Shown here: piece by piece, positions 22,001 through 34,000 of the stretch
Layout of the letters: every line of letters begins with the position of its first letter
Numbering within the stretch: the stretch's first letter is position 1
Assembly: GCA_013076295.1 (NCBI GenBank)
Contig: RQOL01000824.1
Location: forward strand, 186,001-250,000
Direction: 5' to 3'
From: Sanderia malayensis
Lineage: Eukaryota; Cnidaria; Scyphozoa; Semaeostomeae; Pelagiidae
Length of the DNA: 64,000 nt
Notes under the pieces: generated by a model
The model's input: only the letters and a program-made list of their open reading frames with translations
Told to the model about the DNA's origin: nothing
Databases searched by the model: none
Program-made: the position numbers and the translations under genes

Positions 22001-25000
22001 TATCTAACACAGGCTATTTGACCGACAAGGAAATAAGTCAACATAAACAGAGAAAAGAGAAACGTAAGTAAGCAATGCAATTGACAAAAGAGTAAAGTGA
22101 TGATTGGAAAGATGGAAAGATCGTAAGCTTATGTAGTTTGCCTTACTTCGTTTTATTACGTAATAACACTGCAGCATTGCTGAGATGTCGTGTGTTGTTG
22201 GGTAGAAAGAATGAAATAGAAGAACATCGTATATTGATCCTGTGGTATTAAAAGGAGTAGATCATGAGTTGCTGCAGGCAGTGGCATTGGTTTGATATGG
22301 CAAAAGCAATAGAGCTCAAAAACAGAGCCGAAAATCAATGGAGTACAGTAAAGATTGTTGTAGATGATTCATTGCACAATAGTCTAGAATTATTTCATAC
22401 GATAACCTGACAATGGATAGGAAATGTTAGCACAAGGTATTGCAAGACGTCATGTAAAGAAGATGGTGCACGATAAAGCATCGGAGCGGAGCAATGGACT
22501 GTGTACCTTTATTTTCCACAATGAATAACGTAAAAGAATTGGAAAATTGTTGTAGAATGGAGAACGTTTGAAACTGAAGAAAACGATAACATTTGTGGGA
22601 GTGAGATCGTTGAAGAGACAAAGAATAAGCTTCATTAAAAGAAGAAGTGCTGAAGCAAAAGAATAACAAAAGGGAATCATGGTATAGAGATAACATGAAA
22701 AGTGGTAATATGGTAGAGCAATGCACTGTGTAGTATGAGAGCAATAGGCTGCAGCTCAAACCATGACATGCAACAACACAGAGAAAATTGATACAATGAT
22801 ATGCAACAACAACAACATATCACCTGAACTGGATGCATTCATGCAATTAACTTCCGAGAAGTGAACATCGCCACTGATGAAAAAGACCTTCACAAAACAA
22901 AAACTATGCCATCACCAAGAAAGCAGTGATATTTATTCAAGTAAAGGGCGTTTATTATTCCACACGGGCCATCTGCAGGGCGTTTATTATTTTACATGAG
23001 GTCATGTGTAGGCCGTGTATTATTTCATATGGGGTCTTGTGTATATCTATAAAGGGCGTTTACTGCCAGAGGTAATTAGAATTGTTGTGTCTACTTACAT
23101 GTTTTCGTTTTTGTGCTAGCCAGACGAGTTTATCCAAGCTCGATGGACATCGTTGCCATTTCTCAATGAACGGAATATCAGATAAAAACTGAAAGATGAA
23201 TAGATGTGTTACAGTAACAAAGCCAATGCATTACAAAGAGGCAAGACAAGATTTTGGGACACGACTCTTCTATTATATTGATTTTGTTATTATTAGGTAT
23301 GTAGAGAGCCATGTCAAGGTGATAAAGTCGTGGAGAGTTAAAAAGGGGTGTGGGTGAAAATGGAAGACTTTGGTCATCAGATTAGAAAAGTGCATTACTG
23401 GAAAAGGCCCATTAAGCCTCCGGGGTTTGTTAATTTTTGAGCTTCTAGAGAGGTGGCTTGATAAAACTCTCAAATAAGCTTAGGAAAAATGTCAGGGCAA
23501 AATAACTGCAAAATAACTTTTACGAGCTTTTATGGCTTAATAAATCACAATTACATCATCGGCCACAATTTCAAAAAAAGAAGAAGGGGGCTTCATAAAT
23601 AGGGTGGTGAAATTCAAATCCCCGCTTGGAAAAGGGGGATGATTAAAGAAAGGACTTGGTAGAGCTTTCACGGTATCTTCTAGGGAGATATATTTCATCA
23701 ACGTCTAACTGATTACATAGTAGACATTGATGAGGCGTTGATTAGAGTTATTGTTAGGGTTGTGTTTAATGAATGCGAAATAAGACTGCTGAAATCTGAC
23801 AGAACAGCGAGAAACGTACGACAACGTTCTCCGCAAGGAACAAGACTTTTTGGTACAGCACATTGCTTTTGAATAAAAGACCATTGTTCTTCCTATTGCT
23901 TTTTCAGCAAAAGACCATTGTTCTTCCTATTGTTCTCTGCGAGCAAGTAGGATCGAGTTTCTATACGCTCGTTTCTTATATGTGGGGAGTTACTGCAGCA
24001 TAGGCGAGATGTTGTGTGAGATAGTAATGTATGTGGGACAGACACTTGTACCTGCATTCCACTGCCAACAATTGTTAATTCTGCTGATTCGTCTGCCAGT
24101 TGATTTTCAAACCACTGCCATTGCTTATCGCCAAGCAGATCACATGGGCTGGCTGGCTCATAATTACTACGAACGTCTAACAAAATTACCTGGAAAAGCA
24201 ATTGATATACGTGAGCGAGTGGATCAAAGCCGGGATGTACCAAACATTTTCCATCGAGTATTTTCAAAATAGCAACTCTGAATAACTTGTGAAAAAATCG
24301 ATAATCGATGCAATAATGCGTGGAGCACGAGCATATATGTTCAATAAGAGATTTATCTTTGCGTTTTCATTTCAGATTAATTATATGATGGACGACAGCT
24401 TCTACTATACCGCGCTGTATCTTTTTTACCCTAGGACCCTAGGACCCCAGGACCCTAGGACCGATTTCGAAGATTTTCTCGTAAATGACGATGACGTGAC
24501 AAGGAACATGGCTAGAGCAGTTTCAAGTCTCACTGAAATAGATGCAGTCTTATTTAATGCCCAGGGGGGCACTCAGTACATAGGCATACGGGGGGTCAGT
24601 CCGATATTTTTGGGTGACAACTTTGTCCAAAATGATATTTTTGGGTGCTAAAAAATAGTCGAGGCTATTCTGATATTTTTTGGTATATCAAATTAGTCAA
24701 ACAACACTTTTAGGTCCTGTAATGGCAGTTGCATATTTAAAGTCGGCCAAATTTCTCCCTCAGAGCGTTCAAATCGTTCTCCCCAAATATACTTTTGCAC
24801 TTTTCCAAAACCGCTTTATCCTTGATTGCAATTTTTGATATTTTTGGGTACAAGATATTAAAAAATTGATATTTTTGGGTTTTCAAGATCAAAGGAACCT
24901 TGAGGTGACTCGCGACAGATGGCTTTTATTTCACTGTATTATCCAGAAAGTGAAGAAAATAATATCAAATTAAAGTCAAACTTGCGAGCCTAAAAGTTGA

Positions 25001-28000
25001 GCTTGAGCAAAACTGAATACCCTGGATTTGATTTTCAGGATTGAACCCAGTAAATTCAAAAAATTATTTTTGAGACCACTCAAGCAAACATTTTGACTTC
25101 TGAACAAGTTGACACTTTATCCAATGAAAAATTTGCAAAGTGACATCATACCTGGTAGCCTCACTTCAAATCAAAAGTGAACGTTTGAATCTGAGGCACA
25201 TACCTTATATGGTAAAGCAAACAGAAACACACAACACAGAGCACTGACACAGAACACAACATTTTTCCCCACTCACCAACATCTACTCGCTTGCGCATGC
25301 GCTTCGCGAGTCAAAAATCAGTTCTGATATTTTTGGGTTCCTTGTAAAATTCTCGGACTGACCCCCCCGTGTGTTTATGTACCGAGTGCCCCCCCCTGGG
25401 ATTTAATGGCCGTAATCCCAGCGCCCGCATGCTTTTGGACCAATCACATACGCTCTTTAACCGGAAATGAATTTTCATTGGCTAACGCGATTTTTCTTAG
25501 CGACGTGGTAGCAACAGGTCTGCCTATAGATTTTCACAGTGAAAAGCCTGTGGAGCTGCGCCTACTATAGACCAGGCGGAGAATAGGGGAATGGTCACTC
25601 GAGGGCGAAATTTATGAGACCAAGTGCATTTGGTCAATTAGAGGGTGCTGATTTCGAAAATCGATGTTATACGGGGATTTCGGGGGCCATCAGCCTCGTT
25701 TTCGTGTTTAAAGTCTCGTTTTCATATACATGAATCAAACCAAGGAGAAAATAGTTTTAAGCGGAGATAACAAACATCTAAAAGTAGATTAAGCATCTTT
25801 GATGGACGTAAAGGTTAAAAATTGAATTTAGAACTGTTAAGGTGGGCAACAGCCTCGTTTTCATGATGGCGAAATTGCGTAATCGTACAAATTCTATCTT
25901 TCGAGGGGCATCCAAACAGGCAAAAGCGCTTAAAAACCTACAGTTGTTACGGTTGTCCTCTATAGAGGCTATTCAGCGCTCTTAACTGATTAATACGAAT
26001 AATACTAATACTACTAATAGTAATACTAATACTATAATACTAATACTAATACTAATACTAATACTATTTCGAGCTCGCACTCGAAGTGAACAGACGTATA
26101 TTTATAGCTCTGATTAATTACTGAATATGGATGAGAAAATTTTGAAAGCCATCACTGATATCCGAAGTAAGAATGATCATAGACCTTGTAAACTAACAAT
26201 TCGTGACTATTTCCTAAAGGAGGGCTTCGACGACAGTGCAGAAGACATCGAACTTGGCTTAAACCGCCTTGCGCAAAATGGCCTAATCGAGAACCGTGGC
26301 GCCATTGGCAAAGATTCGTTTTTCATCCTTGAAGAATCCAAAAGTCAAAGTTCAAAAGTCAACAATAGTCAACAAACAGAAGATGGAAATGAAAGTAACA
26401 AGGCTTCTGAAGAGGAAGAGGAGGATAAGAACAAGACAAGGTACACGCTGTTCAGCGATTTCCTTTCCTTGCGGGCGAAAGTTGAAATTCTTGTCAAGGC
26501 ATACGAAGGAAGCCAAGGTACGAATGAGTCAGATTTGAAGCAAGAAATTACACTGTTAAAAAAGGAAAACGAGTCTCTCAGAAATGAACTAAGACGTAAA
26601 GATTTATTAATTAGCAACATAGAAATGGGGAATTCTTATTATAACTTTCATGAAAGTCAAAACAACTCAAACATTGAAAAGAACTGCAAAAATGCCTTTG
26701 CATTACCGAACAAAAGACACTCCACAAGATCTCAGCTGCAGAAGCCTTCATGGGAACCAATTGAAAGACATGCAAATAGATTTGAGTCCTTGCCACGCCC
26801 TGACACTGTAGAAACGTATGCGTCAGTTAGCAGAAACAAAAAGTCGTTTGAAATTTCTAGAAAGTCAACCGAACGAAAAGATAGCGGTGTGGTGTGCGTT
26901 ACGAAACCGACTGAGCCGGGAAGAAGGCGGGAAACAATAATAAATAAAAACAACGCAAGAGCGGTGCAAGCAGAAAAAACACAGGAAAACATCGACACGC
27001 AATCTATGAAAACCGAAATCATCAATATGTCCCTTTCTGAATCCAACTTAGGAAATCTTTCAGGTTCTGACGCTAACTCTTTATTTACAACGGAGTCCAA
27101 TGATTTTGAATCAACTGTATCCTCAATGGTTGACGATCCCCCGCATTTTAATGGCGCCAAATCTGAATTAAATAAACTGAAATTAAAAAACGTTGGTCGC
27201 ATTATTGTTGGCTATTTGAATATAAATTCAGTTAGGAATAAATTCGAGGCATTAAGGGAGATAGTCTCACAAAGTATTAATATTTTAATGGTCGCAGAAA
27301 CGAAAATTGACAATTCTTTTCCGAAAAATCAATTTTTCATGGAAGGGTACGCTGAGCCACTACGGTTGGATAGAAACGATAACGGTGGAGGTCTTTTAAT
27401 ATACGTCAGAAGTGATATACCAACAAGTGAGTTGAAATCTTTCAAGTTTGATGATGACATTGAATGCTTATGTTTTGATATAAATTTAAGGAGCAAGAAA
27501 TGGGCCATTTTTAGCATCTACCGACCCCCGTCACAGTCACAAGCTCACTTTTTTGAAAATCTCGGCAGAGCTGTAGATCTTTATAGTGGAAAGTATGACA
27601 GCTATTTGTTTGTAGGTGACTTTAATGCAGAGGAGTCAGATCAAATGGTGCATAATTTTATGAATGGGTATGACCTTAAAAATTTAGTGAAGGAGCCAAC
27701 TTGTTTCAAAGCTTGTAATCCCAGGTGCATTGATCTTATGTTAACTAACAAATATAGGAGCTTCCAAAATACCACCACGGTAGAGACAGGACTTTCTGAT
27801 TTCCACAAAATGGTTGTTACAGTTCTGAAAACAACATACGAAAAACCTGGACCCACTGTTGTAAATTATAGGAATTATAAGAATTTTTCAGAACCATTTT
27901 TTAAACAACATCTTCGTGAAGAGCTGCAAAAAATTAAATCAACGGACCTGAATTATGATTCATTTCAACGAAGAACTTTAAGACTTCGTTTCGACGAAGT

Positions 28001-31000
28001 CTTAAATCAACATGCCCCTATGAAGAAGAAATATGCTAGGGCAAATGATGGTCCCTTCATGAATCGAACACTTCGCAAAGCTGTCATGATGCGTTCAAGG
28101 TTGAAGAATAATTTCAATAAAAACCGCACAGCTCAAAATTGGGAGGCGTTTCGTCAACAGCGCAACATGTGTGTAAAATTATTTAGGACTGAAAGAAGAA
28201 ATTTTTATAGCAACTTGGATATTTCTCAAATCACAGATAATAAAATGTTTTGGAAAACCGTGAAACTTTCACAAGGATCAGTTCGTGGCCCCCTTCTCTT
28301 TAACATTTACATAAATGATCTGTTGTTCTCTATTGGCGAAACAGATATCTGCAATTATGCAGATGATACAACTATTTATGCATGCGATAAGAACCTCAAC
28401 AATGTTATTGGGAAGCTGGAAAATGATTCTAATTTTATTATTCACTGGTTTGCAGATAATTTTATGAAGTTAAATGCAGATAAGTGTCACTTATTAGTGC
28501 TAGGGAAAAGTGCCAACCAATCAGTTACGGTAAATATAGGTAACAGTAGTATCGAGAATACAGATCAGGAAAAACTGCTAGGTTGTGGCAATTCCCCAGC
28601 GAAGGCGCATAGCATCGCAGAGCTAACCACACAGCCATGTGATATTTACCTATATATGATTCATATTTCTAGAAGATTCTTTAGACTTCGCTTACGCAAA
28701 TGCCTCATCTTCGAAACGAGGCAGGAAACTGACTGAGTCTTAGGCGTGTTAGTCGATTTACGTATACTTTTCTTATTGGAAGCTTTTTACTTTTATTGCA
28801 CCGAAAACTTGTTAGAGAAATGGCAATGAATTTTTCTTACCAAGGATTAAAACTGTACATTTTGGTTCTGAAACTGTAAGATATAGAGGGCCTCAACTTT
28901 GGTATCGAATCCCTGAAGAAATAAGAAATGTTGAATCCTTCTTGCAATTTAGGTCAAAGATAAAACAATGGCGCGGTAATGAATGCACATGTAGACTCTG
29001 CAGACCGTTCGTTCCAAACCTGGGATATTTATAGTCGTAAACTTTTTAACATTACTTTCATTTTACATTTTAAAATCTTTTATTGTACCATACACTGCTC
29101 TTTTTATATGAATTATTATTAGCTTGTTTTAATCATTTATTTAAGAACTTATATGGCTATTTTAAGTAGATTTTAAATAAACATTTTAGATTTACTTAAA
29201 AAATTATATGGACTATTTTAAGTAGAATCTTAATAAACATTATAGATTTTATTCAGTATTTTAAATAGTTGGCTTTAATTAGCAAAATTAACTTGTTAAT
29301 CACGCTATGTATTCACCAGCCAACTTTAAATAAATTGATTATCATTATTATAACATATTGATTAATACTGATTAATACTGATTATTGCTAACTGATCAAT
29401 AACACTAATAGAAATGCAAGCGGATCATCCAAACTAAGTCAGAACGTTTCGCGGTTCTTCAAAATCGTCTTCACTGTCACTGCACTCGACACTCTCAGCT
29501 TCCAGCTCTTCGTTGACTTCAACTTGGTTCAGCAAAAGCTCCGAGATATCTTCTGGGTAGCAGGTATCACTCCAACGAACCGATCCTGCTTCATTCCAAC
29601 CATGATCTACTGGAGCGTCCAACTGAAGCATCAAACCATTAGCTTGCCTGAAAATCATAGCGACATAGTTTGCACGCAGAATATGAAGCCTGAGGTTTTC
29701 TTTACATGGCGGCAGGAGACTGAGATCTATGATCTTCTTTTCTCTTTCGAGCTTCTGCACAAATAGCTTGTGTCGCAGCAGATTCACGGACGATATTCTC
29801 TTGTTTCCATATAGCACACAGACCAACTTCTCTCAACCGTTGGCGAGATCGTCTGACACCTGAGAGGAGCTTCCCAACACTGAAAAAAGCCTGATGAACT
29901 CTGCTTCTAATGACATTGCCTTCCGAAATGCTTGCTGCCCCTTCTTGAAAAAGCTGGATACATAGTCATTGCCAGAAAAAGCGTGAAGGCCAAGTAGTGC
30001 TTTTTTTTCTCGATCTCAAGGGTTGACGATGTCATGTCGATTATTTTTCTTTGTTTTCCAACACCATTATCCACGAGAATCCTCGTTCCATCAAATTCAT
30101 GTGATAAGAACAATGCTAAAATGTCAACGTCGCCAGAGGGAGATCGAGCCATGACAGCATCATCGGGGGAAAGGTTTACAGCTTTAACCAACGCCACCAA
30201 CTTCGTGTCTGCTTCTTCGTGGTCACTAGCCCAGTTTTCGAGCACTTCCACATGATCCGCTGTAACCTTTGTACACTGAGATTTGTTTGAAATTATAACA
30301 GTTCGGCTAAATAAATAGTTTGCTACGATCATCAACTATTGCAACCTGAAGAAGATTAAACAGCATTTCTTTGTTTTCCCCGTTGCAGAGAAAGTTATTG
30401 AAATCATAAGGCACTTTCATGTCTGGACTCGTAATAGCAATCTGGGTAGCGATATTTTGGCAGCCCGTTTACACTGTTGTTTCAATGTATCTTCGTGCGA
30501 TGCTACACATGTGCATAAATGTGCTGTCGTTGGGGCTATGTGGAATCACATACCCACACCCACTTGTGTTGTAAACACAGATACCAGCGAGAATTCTCGC
30601 TTTGAATGAACATTTTTGATTCTTGATTTCTACTTCAGCCAGCTTATCCAACTGCGAAGTACGGAGTACCCAGACCCAAGCAATGGTGCCCCCCCAGATA
30701 TTTCACCTGCGACCACGATGTCTAATTTCAACGCAAAAGCGTCAAGCAACGACATGGCCGCAAGAATTTAATCACCGCAACTTGGCAAGGGTATAAATAG
30801 TCCTCCGCGAGGACACAACGAAATACCTGTAACAATAGTCCTCCGCGAGGACACAACGAAACAAACACCGCAATTATCGCCAAGCCTTTGCCCAATTTCT
30901 TGAGATAACATTAATTACCAGAAATGCCGTGCATTTTTAGCTTCGAGGACACTTGCAGCAGAGCTATTTATTTCGCTTTCTATAGGAAAAATCGGTTATT

Positions 31001-34000
31001 CATTAATATGAAATGTGGGGAAATTTTGGTTGTTTACGTTGGCACACGGCTTCGATAAATTGTTAACTTGCTACACGTTTTTTTTTTATAAGAAACCTGG
31101 CTCAAGGCCTAGTAGTAAAAGTTTCTTAATTTTTAGCCACATTTTAGTACTAAAAGTTTCTTAAAAGTTTCTTAATTTAATGAAAATGGTTGCAGTGAAA
31201 ACGAAGAAAAAAACGTGGATGTGGCAAAATATTAGTATTATAACAAAGAAAAATCGTCAATGCGAAAAATCGTCATGTGGAGCCGACAATGTTATGCTTA
31301 GCACATAAAACATACTTACTGTAGTTGACATTTGTTAAATCCGTGAGGGAAAAACATGTTTCCGAAATTTCTAATGTTTCTTAGATATTTCCCTGTAGTT
31401 CTAAAAGTTTCTTAAATTTTAGGGTGTCTAGATCTAGGTTTCTTATAAACCGGTTTCTTATAAAAAAAAAACGTGTATTGGGAAAATGAATAAGCATTGT
31501 TATTACCAGAAATGCTGTGCATTTTTAGTTTCAAGGACACTTGTAGAGCTATTTACTTCGCTTTCTATAGGGAAAATCGGTTATTCATTAATTTGAAATG
31601 TGGGGAAATTTTTGTTGTTTACGTTGGCACTTGGTTTCGATAAATTGTTAACTTGCTAATGGGAAAATGAATAAGCATTGTTATTACCAAAATTGCCGTG
31701 CATTTTTAGTTTCAAGGACACTTGCAGAGCTATTTACTTCGCTTTCTATAGGAAAAATCGGTTATTCATTAATTTGAAATGTGGGGAAATTTTTGTTGTT
31801 TACGTTGGCACTTGGTTTCGATAAATTGTTAACTTGCTAATGGGAAAATGAATAAGCATTGTTATTACCAAAAATGCCGTGCATTTTTAGTTTCAAGGAC
31901 ACTTGCAGAGCTATTTACTTCGCTTTCTATAGGAAAAATCGGTTATTCATTAATATGAAATGTATTTTCGAAACTTGATTAAAAATTGATTAAACTCCAC
32001 GGGGAAGGGAAAAAGGTTAAATACTGAGCAATATGAAAAGATAAATAATTATAAATTGTTCTGGTTCTGGTCTGGTCTGCTCTTGTGAAGGTGGTGCACC
32101 CACTTCTGGCGAGAATAATAATGGACTCACGTGCGGAAAACGTTCTGGATGCTTACTTAGAGTGTTATGTGAATACAGAGTACAGAAGCTGTTGCTATGA
32201 TGCAGATGACTTTTTTGGAATGTTCACCAATTATAATGGCAGTATGCTCAGCGGAAGCCATGTGGAGGGTGTTGGAATTTATAACGATGTCGACGTAATG
32301 CATCTTTATCCGAAGTTGAATGTATTAGAAATAAGACAACTCCTTGTCCTTGTTGATGACATGGTAAAATTTTCCTTGATTTTGGACAGCCAAGATTGTT
32401 ATCCTGGCTATGTGAGGCTGAGGATGCCAGAATGTAACGATAAGTACTTTCATACCATGCTACATGGATCAAAATACTTCCATCGAAATAATTTTCTAAA
32501 CCCGAAAACTACTTCCTCCAAAGGACCAGCCAATCGCATTGGTATTGGTATGGATTTTGTTTTTTGCCTCAAGATCAAACTGTGGCCATCGCAAGCTGAA
32601 GGTTTCTTACAAAGAGTTTCAGATAATGAAAGTAAATTATTGATAAATGAGCAAGAAATCAAAAATATTGGGTGTTATGTGGTGGCAGCACCTCACCCAT
32701 CGAGCAAGTTCCCTGGTGTTGAATTTAGAATGTCATTCTCAGCATGTGAGAAATATTTAATCAGAAATTGGACAAATAAACAATTGGGATGCTACTTCTT
32801 GTGTAAAGAAATCAACAAAAAATACTTGAAGAAGGATTTAGAAAAAGAAATCTGCTCTTACTTTTGGAAAACTGCAATTTTTTGGTTGATTGAAGAAGAA
32901 AGTAAAGAGTTTTGGAGTCGGCCATATTTGGAGTGTGTGAAGAAGATAATTGATAAAATCAGCTGTTATTTGCAAGAGAAAAGTTGCCCAAACTACTTCA
33001 TACCAGAGAATTTAATGATGTCCACCTATACAACAAAGCAATGCAAACAACTGCAGAAGATTATAGAGGATGTGGCAAAGAATTTATTTCTGCGCATCTT
33101 GCTATGCCGACGTATCGTGGAGCTGTGTGAAGTTGTGTTAGCAATGCATTTTTATAACATTCTTGATGATGTATGCAGCTTTTCTAATGACTTGTTTTCA
33201 ACACAAATGTTGGAACGTCAGCTTCAGTTTAAAATGACATGTCTCTATAAAATTCAAGTGGACTTATTAATTACTCTAAACAGTCACTTTCAGAAAGAAT
33301 CAAAGAGGCCGATTTTGAGCAATCTTCAAATTATTGAAAAAAGACCATATCAGAAATGTCTTGAATTTTGTCACAGGCGACTTACTGCCCTGGAAATGTT
33401 GGATTCAAGTAATATTGCTTCATCTTTAGAAGAACGTTTGGTACGGTTACATGATGCTCTAGTATTGCTAACTTCAGCCATATATTTGCCCGGTATTATG
33501 AATGACCATGGTTTTTCAGGATATTTATACTTGGCCATATTCTACTATTGTATCCCAAATAGAGAAATGGCTATGGAATCACTGAAGCATTGCTTTTCAT
33601 CATATCAAGAAATGCCTCCTTGGAAAAGACGAACACCATTATTTTTAGTAATTCCATGTGGAAAACTCACCACAGCTCCTTCATATATGAAGCATGATGA
33701 GATCCTTTGTGAAATGTTTAATTACTTAGGCATGGTAAATGTGGGCATGCATGCACTGTTTTTGGCCAAATACCTCAAGTATCAATTGACCAGTGATGAA
33801 AGCTTACTGCAAGAATTAAAAGATATAGATCCAATGGGAGACTATTTTTCAATACAGGCAATCAATCAGATTGACCAAACAACTATGACTCATTCGTATT
33901 ATTTCATTTTGTACAAGCTTGGGTTGTTGGAAAAGGATTCTAAGGAATATATTTTTCTCAAGAACAGTAAAAAATTCTTTGAAGAGCTATTTAACTCAAC

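Noticed and set aside
24428..24464. Interstitial telomere
   Set aside because: Units are ACCCTAGG, not TTAGGG/CCCTAA, and only four are present.
30905..31975. CRISPR-like array
   Set aside because: The repeat unit is 180 bp without unique spacers and the genome is eukaryotic; it is a satellite.
32085..32120. Upstream extension of the cGAS-like frame
   Set aside because: The codon at 32085 is GTG; the first ATG in frame is 32121, and the extra residues do not resemble the family.
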